Below are positions 8,647-16,743 of a DNA stretch of 64,000 bases, piece after piece; within the stretch, counting starts at the first letter, position 1, and the number at the start of each line of letters is the position of its first letter. The DNA is from CAWBJP01 sp963789165 (GTDB lineage Bacteria > Actinomycetota > Acidimicrobiia > IMCC26256 > BP-133). The notes beneath the pieces were generated by a model that made no database searches, was not told where the DNA came from, and saw only the letters and a program-made list of their open reading frames with translations. The DNA is taken from assembly GCA_963789165.1 (NCBI GenBank), contig CAWBJP010000012.1, positions 124,001-188,000 of the forward strand, in the 5' to 3' direction. The translations under genes were made by a program, and so were the position numbers.

Positions 8647-9048
8647 GTGGATTCCAGCGTCTCCCAGAACCCGGCGCCGGCCGTGGTGCGCTCGAACGCC
8701 GACTGCGCCATGCGGCGGGCCCTGCGTCTCCCCGGGGACACCCCCCGGGCCTCCCGCAATGCCGCCCAGCAGGCTTTCAGCCGCTCGGTGTGGATCTCCG
8801 CCGCCCGCTGCCTGCTGACCTACATCATCCTGCCCGTCCTCGGTCCGATCGTGGGGTTCTCGGGCCGGGTGGGTCCGGTCCTCGGCCTGGTGGTGGGGAC
8901 GGTGTCGATGGTGGCCATCGTCGCCTCCATCCGCCGCTTCTTCGCCGCCGACCACCGCTGGCGCTGGCGTTACACCGCCATCGGGGGGAGCATCCTCGTG
9001 CTCCTCGCGGTCCAGGCCGTCCTCGACATCTCCGACCTGGCGGGGTGA
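8647..9048 (+). CDS. Hypothetical small membrane protein
   Basis: 133 residues, not recognised. There are two or three hydrophobic helices (about 55-70, 76-95, 112-130) separated by a basic stretch (SIRRFFAADHRWRWRY). The GTG at 8647 gives the longest frame, but the ATG at 8710 (MRRALRLPG) is an alternative that would leave more room for a promoter beside the divergent thioesterase gene. The stop is one base before the start of the YbaN-family gene, so the two are co-transcribed. Confidence 0.6.
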   Translation: MDSSVSQNPAPAVVRSNADCAMRRALRLPGDTPRASRNAAQQAFSRSVWISAARCLLTYIILPVLGPIVGFSGRVGPVLGLVVGTVSMVAIVASIRRFFAADHRWRWRYTAIGGSILVLLAVQAVLDISDLAG

Positions 9049-9049
9049 C

Positions 9050-9460
9050 GTGCGCTGGGTGTGGTTCGTCGCCGGCTGGGTGGCCGTGGCCCTCGGCGCC
9101 ATCGGCGTGGTCGTGCCCGGCCTGCCCACCACCGTGTTCTTCATCATCGCGGCCTCGTGCTTCGCCCGCTCCAGCCCCCGGTTCGAACGCTGGGTGCTGA
9201 ACCTGCCCAAGGTGGGGCCGCTGGTGCGGGATCACCGCGCTGGGCTGGGCATGCCCCGGCGGGCCAAGTTCTGGGCCGTGGGCACGATGTTCGTCTTCGC
9301 CGGCGCCAGCGCGGTGATGGCCGGCAATGCGATCCTGTCGCTGTCCATCGCCGGCCTGGCCGCCATCGGGGCGTGGTACGTCACCTGCCGGGTGCCCACC
9401 CGGGAGCGCGTGCTGGCGGCCGGGGCGGTTGAACCGGCGGGCGGGGCTCCAACCGCCTGA
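9050..9460 (+). CDS. YbaN/DUF454 family inner-membrane protein
   Basis: 136 residues. The N-terminal segment LGAIGVVVPGLPTTVFFIIA followed by ASCFARSSPRFERWVLN is the DUF454 signature. Further hydrophobic helices follow at about 78-112. Function of the family is unknown. The GTG start follows the preceding stop by one base, indicating coupling. The last codons include a short inverted repeat (GGCGGTTG / CAACCGCC) next to a strong terminator-like hairpin. Confidence 0.8.
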   Translation: MRWVWFVAGWVAVALGAIGVVVPGLPTTVFFIIAASCFARSSPRFERWVLNLPKVGPLVRDHRAGLGMPRRAKFWAVGTMFVFAGASAVMAGNAILSLSIAGLAAIGAWYVTCRVPTRERVLAAGAVEPAGGAPTA

Positions 9461-9501
9461 GGTCGGCCGGCGCCGTCCGTCGGGCTGGAGCTTGACCCGC
9501 G

Positions 9502-9538
9502 GCGAAGAGCCGGCCGGGGTGACCGGCCGGCTCTTCGC
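9502..9538. terminator. Strong bidirectional terminator-like hairpin
   Basis: A perfect 16-bp stem, GCGAAGAGCCGGCCGG (9502-9517) paired with its complement at 9523-9538, closing a GGTGA pentaloop. It lies between the convergent stops of the DUF454 gene (9460) and the subtilase gene (9556). Confidence 0.85.
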
Positions 9539-9555
9539 AGACGAGTGACCGGCGG

Positions 9556-10548
9556 TTAGCTGACGGCCTTGGCCAGGTCGAGACGGCCCTGGCAGGCGTC
9601 GGCGCCGCCGCCGCAGGAGACGTCATGGTTGGCGGTCGCCAGCAGGCGGGCGACAGCCGCCTCGGGGGTGTAGCCCTTGCCGATGAGGACAGCCATGGCC
9701 CCGGTGACATGGGGAGCCGCCATCGACGTACCGGCCAGCGCCTTGTACTGGTTGCTCTTCCCCGACGCCCAGAACGTCGAGTAGACGTCGGTCTCGGGTG
9801 TGCTGCCGCCGGCGCCGCCGGGGGCCATGATGGCCCACTTGGCGTTGCCCAGCGGGCTGGAATACGACGCCACTTCGTCCTGTGGACCGGTCGCTCCCAC
9901 CACCAGGGCGTTGAGGTCCCCGTAGTTGGAGCTGCCCAGCCCGAGCAGGTTGGTGTTGCCCGCGGCCAGCACGGCCACCGCGCCGTGGGCCCAGGCGTAG
10001 TCGATGCCCTCCTTCATGCCGGTGCCCAGAAGGCTGGTGAAGACGAAGTTGGGGTCACCCAGGCTGAGGTTGACCACCTTGGCGCCGTTGTCGACCACCC
10101 ACTTGATCGCGGCCACGATGTCGCCTTCGCTGCCGGCACCGGCTGCGCTGAGGGCCTTGGCCACCACCAGCTCGGCGTCGGGCGCCACGCCGGCGATACC
10201 CAGGCCGTTGTCCCGCCGGGCGGCGGCGATGCCGGACACGTGGGTGCCGTGACCCTGGTCGTCCTGCGCCGAACCGGCGCACCTGGCCTGGTCGCCGCCC
10301 GACCCGACGCAGCTGGTGTGGGCCACGACCTTGCCGGCCAGATCCTCGTGGGTGAGGTCGACTCCGGTGTCGACGATGCCGATACGGACCCCGGCGCCGG
10401 TGGCCGAGGCCCAGGCGGGGGAGGCGCCGATTCGATCCAGCGCCCACTGCTTGGTGAAATCGGGGTCGTTGGAGGCGCCGGCCGGTGACCCGGTCAGCGC
10501 CACTGTCAGCGAGAGGGTGGCGGCGATTGCCGCAACTCGGAGTCGCAT
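9556..10548 (-). CDS. Secreted subtilisin-like serine protease (S8)
   Basis: 330 residues from the preferred start. The signal peptide MRLRVAAIAATLSLTVALTG ends near AGASND. The S8 triad is complete: Asp in IGIVDTGVDLTHEDL, His in GHGTHVSGIAAA, Ser in AGTSMAAPHVTGAMAV. The oxyanion Asn region (VLAAGNTN) is also present. There is no clear inhibitor prodomain: the catalytic domain begins about 25 residues after the signal peptide, like short fervidolysin or thermitase-type enzymes. The ATG at 10548 has AAAGGAG upstream; the longer frame from 10575 lacks this. A C-terminal Cys pair (CGGGADACQG) may form a disulfide. Confidence 0.92.
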   Translation of the reverse strand: MRLRVAAIAATLSLTVALTGSPAGASNDPDFTKQWALDRIGASPAWASATGAGVRIGIVDTGVDLTHEDLAGKVVAHTSCVGSGGDQARCAGSAQDDQGHGTHVSGIAAARRDNGLGIAGVAPDAELVVAKALSAAGAGSEGDIVAAIKWVVDNGAKVVNLSLGDPNFVFTSLLGTGMKEGIDYAWAHGAVAVLAAGNTNLLGLGSSNYGDLNALVVGATGPQDEVASYSSPLGNAKWAIMAPGGAGGSTPETDVYSTFWASGKSNQYKALAGTSMAAPHVTGAMAVLIGKGYTPEAAVARLLATANHDVSCGGGADACQGRLDLAKAVS

Positions 10549-10882
10549 CCCTGCTCCTTTGGTCTCGCGGTGCACTCGGGTGAAGGTCCCCAGAAACGAG
10601 TGGTGTCGAGTACCGAGAGCGTGTGTGAAGGAAGAGAGCGACGGTCTACGAGCAGGCTTCGATGGGAACCGCGCTCGTCCGAAGGTTCATATGCGGACAA
10701 ACCTGTCGGATGAGCACGCAACCATTCTACGGCGGACAAAAGGTCGAAAACCGGGCACCAGCCAACAAATCGGACAAAACAGCCACAAATTTCATGAAAA
10801 CGGGCGTTTCGCGCCGGGCCAGTCACGCGAATGGTCCCAACGGACTATTGGCTGCCGGCGGAACGGGGTCGTTACTTGCCTC
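10549..10882. other. Relatively AT-rich divergent intergenic region with three CGGACAAA repeats
   Basis: A 334-bp gene-free gap between the divergent subtilase and GGDEF-EAL genes. Its GC content is clearly lower than that of its neighbours between about 10680 and 10810. CGGACAAA occurs at 10693, 10732 and 10770, spaced 39 and 38 bp apart, which suggests a regulator bound to one DNA face. Promoters for both genes are expected here, but I cannot assign -35/-10 boxes with confidence. Confidence 0.5.
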
Positions 10883-13078
10883 GTGAGCATCGAAGCCGCC
10901 GAACGCGACGGCGCGTCCCCGGTTGGTGGCCGTCCTTGGCCCCTGCGCGGCCTCACCCTGCTCGTTTTCACCCTGCTCGTCGCCGGCAGCTTGACCGCGG
11001 CCCACGTCACCCGCGGGATGCTGGACGATCAGGAGCGGGAGATGCTCGAGCAGCGGGCGGCCGAGGCTTCGGCGCTGCTCTCGAACGGGGTGAGCCAGGT
11101 GCGCACGTCGCTCGGGACGCTGGTCACCGCGGTGCAGGTGGCGGGGACCGACCCTGAGGTCTTCGCCAAGGTCGCCGGCAACCTCAAGAACTTCCAGACC
11201 GTCACCCTGGTGGAAGCGCAGGGCGATCGCCTTGTCCCGTTCCCCGGGATGCCGGCCACCGGCCTGGAAGGTGAGACGGCGGACGCGCTCTGGAAGGCGG
11301 TGACGGCCAACGACCTGGTCCCCACGGCGGTGTTCCCGGTGGGTGAGGAACGCCGGATGGGATTCGCCCTGGCCGTCCCGGGCTCGCCGCTGATCGTCTA
11401 TGGCGAGTACGCCCTCAGTGATCCCGCCAAGCCCCGCAAGGTGACCTCCGACCAAGCCTTCAGCGAACTCAACGGGTCGCTGTACGCCTCACCCCGCCCT
11501 GACCCGGCCCAGCTGATCCTCGCGTCGGGAACCCCGCGTTCGGGTGACCGTCAGGTCACCCATTCCGTCCGGGCGGGAGCCGACACCTGGTCGCTGGTCG
11601 TGTCCGCCCGCCGGCCTCTGCTTGGGTCCGTGGCCGAGAGCACACCCTGGCTGTTCTTTGGTGGTGGACTGCTGACCGCGCTGCTCGTGTCCGGCCTGGT
11701 CGAGGTGCTCTCCCGCCGGCGGAGGTACGCCTGGGCCCTGGTGGAGGAGCGGACCGAAGCTCTCCGGCTGGCGGCCGTACACGACGCCCTGACCAAGTTG
11801 CCCAACCGGACCCTCCTCGTGGACCGGCTCGAGCAGGCTCTGGCCCGCCAGCTGCGCGGCGGCCGGCGGGTGGCCCTGCTCTTCCTCGACCTGGACCGTT
11901 TCAAGCTGCTCAACGACAGCCGGGGCCACGCCATCGGCGACCAGGTCCTGGTCACCGTGGCCGAACGCCTCCGCCAGGTGGTCCGCCCCAGCGACACGGT
12001 GGCCCGCTTCGGGGGCGACGAGTTCGTGGTCGTGTGCGAGGCGGTCGACGGGGTGGCGGAGGCCACCAGCCTGGCCGAGCGCATCGCCAGCGCCCTCGAG
12101 GCGCCGTTCCCGGTCGAGGGCGGCGAGGTCTTCCTCTCGGTCAGCGTGGGCATTTCCATGGCCGGGGCGGGCAGCTCGGCCGAGGAGCTGCTGCGGGACG
12201 CCGACGCCGCTATGTACCGGGCCAAGGAGCGGGGCCGATCCCGCATCGAGTTCTTCGACGAGGAGATGCGCACCGAAGCCGGCGTCCGCCTCGAGGTCCA
12301 GAACGCCCTGCACCGGGCCGTGGAGCGGGACGAGCTGCGTCTCCTCTACCAGCCGGTCATCGACCTGCCGACGGGGCGCATGGTGGGTGTCGAGGCCCTG
12401 TTGCGCTGGGCCCATCCCGAGCAGGGCATGCTTCCTCCGGGTCTGTTCGTCCCCATGGCCGAGGATCTCGGCCTCATCGTCCCCATCGGGGAGTGGGTGT
12501 TCGCCGAATCCGCCCGCCAGTGGGCCCGGTGGCAGCGGGAGTCCCCCCAGGACCCGCCGCTGCTGCTGGCCGTGAACCTCTCGACCCGCCAGCTGCGCGA
12601 CCCCGGGCTGGTGGAGGCGTTCCGGCGCATCATCGTCGAGACCGGGATCGACCCGACGTGCGTCTGCCTGGAGCTGACCGAGACCGTGCTCATGGAGGAT
12701 CCCGGCGTGTACCTCCAGCCGCTACGGGACCTCAAGGCCCTCGGCCTGCAGCTGGCGGTGGACGACTTCGGCACCGGGCACGCCTCGCTGACCTACCTCA
12801 AGCGCTTCCCCTTCGACGTGCTGAAGATCGACCGCTCCTTCGTGCGGGGCCTCGGCCGGAACCCCGCCGACCGGGCCATCGTCAAGGGTGTCATCGACCT
12901 GGCCCACGCTCTGGGGCTGCAGGTGGTGGCCGAGGGCATCGAGGACCGCGACCATCTCGTCGAACTGCGGGCGCTGGGCTGCGACCTGGCCCAGGGTTAC
13001 CACTTCGCCCGGCCGCTCCCGGCCGAGGCGATCAGTGCTCTGCTGGCCCCCGCCGCCCTGGAAGTCACCCTCAGCTAG
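10883..13078 (+). CDS. Membrane GGDEF-EAL c-di-GMP turnover protein
   Basis: About 731 residues. TM1 is at about 22-41, an extracytoplasmic sensor region spans about 45-250, TM2 about 253-272, then a GGDEF domain (motif FGGDEF near residue 376, with RPSD I-site five residues earlier) and an EAL domain (about 470-725). EAL hallmarks are intact: VEALLRW, NLSTRQL, ELTETVLM, DDFGTGHASL and LKIDRSFV. Both domains therefore look catalytic, allowing synthesis and breakdown of c-di-GMP, switched by the periplasmic sensor. The start is uncertain: the GTG at 10883 precedes the first hydrophobic helix but has only a weak ribosome site. The stop overlaps the end of the opposing tnpB frame. Confidence 0.88.
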   Translation: MSIEAAERDGASPVGGRPWPLRGLTLLVFTLLVAGSLTAAHVTRGMLDDQEREMLEQRAAEASALLSNGVSQVRTSLGTLVTAVQVAGTDPEVFAKVAGNLKNFQTVTLVEAQGDRLVPFPGMPATGLEGETADALWKAVTANDLVPTAVFPVGEERRMGFALAVPGSPLIVYGEYALSDPAKPRKVTSDQAFSELNGSLYASPRPDPAQLILASGTPRSGDRQVTHSVRAGADTWSLVVSARRPLLGSVAESTPWLFFGGGLLTALLVSGLVEVLSRRRRYAWALVEERTEALRLAAVHDALTKLPNRTLLVDRLEQALARQLRGGRRVALLFLDLDRFKLLNDSRGHAIGDQVLVTVAERLRQVVRPSDTVARFGGDEFVVVCEAVDGVAEATSLAERIASALEAPFPVEGGEVFLSVSVGISMAGAGSSAEELLRDADAAMYRAKERGRSRIEFFDEEMRTEAGVRLEVQNALHRAVERDELRLLYQPVIDLPTGRMVGVEALLRWAHPEQGMLPPGLFVPMAEDLGLIVPIGEWVFAESARQWARWQRESPQDPPLLLAVNLSTRQLRDPGLVEAFRRIIVETGIDPTCVCLELTETVLMEDPGVYLQPLRDLKALGLQLAVDDFGTGHASLTYLKRFPFDVLKIDRSFVRGLGRNPADRAIVKGVIDLAHALGLQVVAEGIEDRDHLVELRALGCDLAQGYHFARPLPAEAISALLAPAALEVTLS

Positions 13079-14624
13079 GTTCGGCAGCAGGGAGTGATGA
13101 TGGCGCCTGATCGGTGCCGTTCTGCCTGCTGTCGGACCGGGCGTCGTTGCCGTCGCCCCGTCCAAGTCCGATGCCACCGCCAGAGGCGCTGGTGGGGGCT
13201 GCTTGGTTCTGCCGTTCAAGCGACCGCTGCCAGCCCGGCGCGGGCCGGGCTGGTCTTCTGTGGTCTCCGGTCAGCGTTTTGCGTCTCCGGTCGTAGCCCG
13301 GCGACGTCCGTTGGGTGTGGTCCTGTTGCTCGAGGATCCGGCTGGCTTCATTGGCGATATTTCGGGCGGCGTTCACGTCCCGGTCGAGGGTGAGGCCGCA
13401 GTCGTCGCATTTGAAGATCCGTTCCCTGAGGGGCAGTTTGGCTCTCACTGTCCCGCAGGCCGAGCAGCTTTTCGACGAGGGGTAGAACCGGTCGACGGTC
13501 ACGAGGCGGTGGTTGTGGTCCGTGGTCTTGTAGGCGAGTTGGCGGGCCAGTTCTCCCAGTGACACGTCGGCTAGGGCCCGGCCGAGCCGGCGTGTGCGGT
13601 TGGCCATGCCGGCCACGTTGAGGTCCTCGATGGCGACGATGTCGAAGCCGCCGGCGAGGAGGTTGGTGAGCTGGTGGAGGTACAAGGCCCGTGTCTTGGT
13701 GATCCGGCCGTAGAGGCGGGCCCGCCGTCCGACGAGTCTTCGGCGGTTTTTCGACCCCGTCTGGGCCCTGGCCACCGCCCGGTCGAGCTTGACGAGGCGT
13801 CGGAGCTCGCCGGCGAGGACATTCGGGTTGGTCACGTGGCCGTCGGTGTCGGTGACGCCGCCCACCGGGTCGGACAAGGTGGCTAGATGCTTCACGCCGA
13901 CGTCCACGCCCACGAGCCCACCCCGGTGCTTCTGCGCCTTGGGCACCGGGACGGTCTGGTAGCGCACAAGAAGTGACGCCTGCCAGCGGCCGCCCCGCTT
14001 GGCGAGGGTGACCTTCTGGATAGTGGCCTTCCCCGAGTCGACGAGGTTGTAGAGCGGGCGGGTCGAGACGGTTGTGTGCAGCCAGGCGAGCTGGTCACGG
14101 CGGCGGCGCACCTCGGGGTCCGAGGTCGACCGGGGCAGCATGAGGCGGACGTGGTGGCGGTCCGGGTGCAGCCACGACAACTGGTGGTTGATCTCCACAA
14201 ACGACACGGTGGGGACCGACCGGTCCCGCTTCTTGAACCGGGGGAACCCCACCCGCCGGCCCTTGCGGGCCCCGCTCCTCGAGTCCGCCCAGTTCTGCAG
14301 AGCTGCGGCGGCGTCGACGATCCCTGACCGGAAGGCGTGCATTGACACCTCCCGCCACCACGGCGCCACCTCCTCCTTCACGTGGTTCCACAGCGTCCCT
14401 AGCGCCCGGGCCGACCACGACAGGGCCGGGGTCAGCTCCCCCTCGGCGACCCCAGCCTCTCGCTCCTGGCGGCGCAACCCCAGGTTGTCCCGCACCACTC
14501 CAAGCGCCCAGTTGTAGGCGAAGCGCCGCGCCCCGCAGTACGAGAGCAGCAGGCGCTCCTCCGAAGGAGACACGTCGAGAGGGAACACCACCCCACGTGT
14601 CGCCGGCCCGGCTTCGGCACCCAT
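13071..14624 (-). CDS. tnpB: TnpB-type RNA-guided nuclease (IS200/IS605 OrfB)
   Basis: About 517 residues. The N-terminal OrfB helix-turn segment ERLLLSYCGARRFAYNWALG is present. The RuvC core is complete: first Asp in GVDVGVKHLATLS, Glu in IVAIEDLNVAGMA, last Asp in LTLDRDVNAARNIA. The zinc ribbon CSACG...CDDCG lies between the last two. No tnpA is adjacent, so this is a tnpB-only (IS1341-like) element. The ~90 C-terminal residues after the RuvC core are low-complexity and likely overlap the omega-RNA region. The ATG at 14624 (MGAEAG) is preferred; longer frames to 14750 start within the probable left end. The stop codon uses the 3' end of the GGDEF-EAL gene. Confidence 0.85.
   Translation of the reverse strand: MGAEAGPATRGVVFPLDVSPSEERLLLSYCGARRFAYNWALGVVRDNLGLRRQEREAGVAEGELTPALSWSARALGTLWNHVKEEVAPWWREVSMHAFRSGIVDAAAALQNWADSRSGARKGRRVGFPRFKKRDRSVPTVSFVEINHQLSWLHPDRHHVRLMLPRSTSDPEVRRRRDQLAWLHTTVSTRPLYNLVDSGKATIQKVTLAKRGGRWQASLLVRYQTVPVPKAQKHRGGLVGVDVGVKHLATLSDPVGGVTDTDGHVTNPNVLAGELRRLVKLDRAVARAQTGSKNRRRLVGRRARLYGRITKTRALYLHQLTNLLAGGFDIVAIEDLNVAGMANRTRRLGRALADVSLGELARQLAYKTTDHNHRLVTVDRFYPSSKSCSACGTVRAKLPLRERIFKCDDCGLTLDRDVNAARNIANEASRILEQQDHTQRTSPGYDRRRKTLTGDHRRPARPAPGWQRSLERQNQAAPTSASGGGIGLGRGDGNDARSDSRQNGTDQAPSSLPAAEPS
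13079..13320 (-). ncRNA. Candidate omega-RNA / right end of the tnpB element
   Basis: For TnpB elements the guide RNA scaffold overlaps the 3' part of tnpB and extends through the right end. Here that zone is structured: CCAGCCCGG (13230-13238) pairs with CCGGGCTGG (13245-13253), and it encodes only low-complexity residues. The guide would be the flank just beyond the right end, i.e. the last bases of the GGDEF-EAL gene. The exact 3' boundary is not determinable by eye. Confidence 0.35.
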
Positions 14625-14760
14625 CCCCGGATCATGCAGAACGGGTGGGACAGTTATCACGCTCACCTGAGCGCCGGCTGAGCGCCGGCGGGCCCCACCC
14701 GTGGGGTTTACCCGCGGGCGGGGGAAACCCGGCAGAATGTCCGGCGTCACGCATCCGGCT
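14625..14760 (-). mobile_element. Candidate left end of the tnpB element
   Basis: This interval upstream of tnpB holds a tandem 11-bp repeat TGAGCGCCGGC (14668-14678 and 14679-14689) and short dyads (GGGTTT...AAACCC around 14704-14731), as expected of subterminal palindromes in IS200/IS605-type ends. The true boundary and target motif cannot be defined without a comparison to an empty site. Confidence 0.35.
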
Positions 14761-14780
14761 CGACTGTGAGAGGGGGAGCC

Positions 14781-15680
14781 ATGCGGCGGACAGCCATGGC
14801 TTGTGCCGTGCTGGTCTTCACGACCGGGGTTCTGGGGTCATGCGGCGGGGACGACGAGCCGGAGGCGGCTGCCCCCGACGAGTCGACCACCACGACGACG
14901 GCGGCGATGACCGGGTCGACGGAGGCCAAACCCATCGCCGTCGCAACCCAGGAGTACGCCTTCGAAGTGGCCGACAGCGTCGAGGGCGGCCTGGTGAAGC
15001 TCGTGTTCAACAACCGGGGCAAGGAAGCCCACTTCGCCGGCCTGGCCAAGGTGGCCGAGGGCAAGACGTTCGCCGACGTCAAGGCGGCGCTCATCGCCCC
15101 GCCGTCGGACAAGCCTCCGTCGGGACCGCCGCCCTTCGAGGATTTCGCCGGCGCCGCCACCCTCGATCCGGGCGGCAACGGCAGCGCCACCTTCAACCTG
15201 CCGGCGGGGGACTACGCCTGGTTCTGCGCGCTCCCGGCGCCCGACGGCCTACCCCACGCCAGCAAGGGGATGATCAAGCCCCTCACCGTGACCGAGGGGA
15301 TCGCGGCGGGCATGCCCGCCGCCGCCGCCACCATGACCGCCAAGGACTTCTCCCTGGCCGGTTCGCCGCCGGCCAAAGCGGGCTCCACCGTGATCGGCTT
15401 GCGCAACCAGGGCAAGCAGCTGCACGAGGTGAACCTGGTGGAGCTGATGGAGGGCAAGAAGCTGGAGGACGTGGTGGCCTGGTTCAAGGCGCCCGCTGGC
15501 CCGCCGCCGATGATGTTCCGCTCCGGGGTGGCGGTGAAGGCGGGCGAGGAAGGCGCGACCGAATTCGAGCTGCAGGCGGGCCCGAGCTACGCCTTCCTGT
15601 GTGCCGTCCCCGATGTCCTCAGCGACTTCGCCCCCCACATCGTGAAAGGCATGTACACCGCCACCTTCACCGTGTCCTAA
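14781..15680 (+). CDS. Lipoprotein with two cupredoxin-like copper-site domains
   Basis: 299 residues. A lipoprotein signal peptide ends in the lipobox LGSC, followed by an acidic and Thr-rich tether. Two homologous domains follow (about 55-165 and 175-298). Each has an early His (KEAHFAG; QLHEVNL), then Phe/Leu-Cys (WFCALP; FLCAVP), a second His (GLPHASKGM; FAPHIVKGM) and a Met. This is the His-Cys-His-Met order of type I copper proteins, but with a longer Cys-to-His spacing than plastocyanin. It may carry electrons or bind copper at the membrane surface; this is inference. The ATG at 14781 follows GAGGGGGAG. It is divergent from tnpB. Confidence 0.75.
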   Translation: MRRTAMACAVLVFTTGVLGSCGGDDEPEAAAPDESTTTTTAAMTGSTEAKPIAVATQEYAFEVADSVEGGLVKLVFNNRGKEAHFAGLAKVAEGKTFADVKAALIAPPSDKPPSGPPPFEDFAGAATLDPGGNGSATFNLPAGDYAWFCALPAPDGLPHASKGMIKPLTVTEGIAAGMPAAAATMTAKDFSLAGSPPAKAGSTVIGLRNQGKQLHEVNLVELMEGKKLEDVVAWFKAPAGPPPMMFRSGVAVKAGEEGATEFELQAGPSYAFLCAVPDVLSDFAPHIVKGMYTATFTVS

Positions 15681-15686
15681 ACCCGG

Positions 15687-16232
15687 TCAGAACAGGGCCA
15701 GGCCGCCGGCGCGCACCGCGGCCAGGTAAGCGAGCGTCCCGGCCAGGTCGAGCAACACCACGACCGGGCCGGGGACGCCGGTGGCTCCCGCCAGGGCCAG
15801 GTGGCGGCCGATGGGTCGCACCAGCACGGCCACGGCCGCCGCCCGGCGCGAATTCGGGCGGTGGACGAAGCGGGCCCAACGGCGCGGCGCCTGATCGGGG
15901 GCCGCCCCCGCCAGCCGCCGGCCGAGGAGGAAGTGGAAGGGGTCACCGGCGCACAGGCGGAAGGTGCCCACTACCAGGAAGGGCACCGGCCCCACATGGT
16001 GGGCGGCGACGGCCAGGAAGGGCAGCCGGGGGCTGAGGCCGACCAGGAGGAGCGGCCAGTCGGCGAGCCAGGGGGCACCCAGCGTGCCTGCGCCGGAGAC
16101 GGCCGAGAGAGCCAGCAACGGAGCGACCAGCCTCAGGGCGGGCCGCTTTGCCGGTTCCACGACCTCGACGACACCGCACCCGGCCGACGGGAGGGCGACA
16201 TCAGAACCCTCGTCAGGTGGCCGGATCCCCAA
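15687..16232 (-). CDS. Membrane protein, possibly DedA/SNARE-associated-like
   Basis: Up to 181 residues with about four hydrophobic segments. The C-terminal half (VRPIGRHLALAGATGVPGPV then LLDLAGTLAYLAAV) resembles the re-entrant and helix pattern of small DedA-family proteins, and PFLVVGTFRLCAGDPFHFLLG would be the first conserved loop. The similarity is weak and I do not assign a function. The longest frame begins with TTG at 16232 without a ribosome site; the GTG at 16160 (MEPAKRPALRL) is an equally good start. It converges on the cupredoxin-like gene, with a 6-base gap. Confidence 0.5.
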   Translation of the reverse strand: MGIRPPDEGSDVALPSAGCGVVEVVEPAKRPALRLVAPLLALSAVSGAGTLGAPWLADWPLLLVGLSPRLPFLAVAAHHVGPVPFLVVGTFRLCAGDPFHFLLGRRLAGAAPDQAPRRWARFVHRPNSRRAAAVAVLVRPIGRHLALAGATGVPGPVVVLLDLAGTLAYLAAVRAGGLALF

Positions 16233-16442
16233 CTCGCGCGCTCAGGGCGCGAGACGTTCACCGGGTGTCACCAGCGCGGCGCCGGCGGTTGAGCAGGCGT
16301 TCACGGACGGTCCATACGGTCGGCGGGCGTGCGGAACCTGTCGCGCCGGCACTTCCCCGGGGCGAAGCCGGCGGGACCGCGGTTCCGGGTCCGTCCGGGG
16401 CGAACCTCCGACCCGCCCCGGGCGGCCCGGGACCGGGACGCG

Positions 16443-16724
16443 CTACCGGCTCAGGACGTTGCCGAGCTGGGCGAGGAGGACCGCGGCACCGAGGAAGCGG
16501 CGCCAGGGGTTGACGCCCCGGAGCAACTCGTCGGCCGCCCACCAGATCAGGCCGCCGGTGGCGATCACCCGCAGGGCGGTGTCCAGGCCCCCTTCCGGGT
16601 CGAGCAGCCGCCGCAGCACCGAAGCGACCAGGAACACAGACAGCGCGACGTTGGGGAACTGGACGATCGTGATCCGCCCCGTCTGCCGGTTCCGGAAGAG
16701 CCAGTCGATCGGCGTTCGTCGCAC
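16443..16724 (-). CDS. Conserved small actinobacterial membrane protein
   Basis: 93 residues. It begins with RRTPIDWLFRNRQTGRITIV, a segment I recognise as conserved at the start of a family of small actinobacterial membrane proteins of unknown function. Two to three hydrophobic stretches follow (QFPNVALSVFLVASVL; ALRVIATGGLIWWAADELLR; RFLGAAVLLAQLG), with the NPWRR loop before the last helix. No catalytic residues are evident. It lies 19 bases downstream of the GNAT gene on the same strand and may be co-transcribed with it. Confidence 0.75.
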   Translation of the reverse strand: MRRTPIDWLFRNRQTGRITIVQFPNVALSVFLVASVLRRLLDPEGGLDTALRVIATGGLIWWAADELLRGVNPWRRFLGAAVLLAQLGNVLSR

Positions 16725-16743
16725 GTCGCCCCCTGTCCCGGGG

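Noticed and set aside
16233..16442. Possible small gene on the minus strand between the DedA-like and small membrane genes
   Set aside because: The open frame is almost entirely Pro/Arg/Gly/Ala with no start-site signal, typical of non-coding high-GC DNA.
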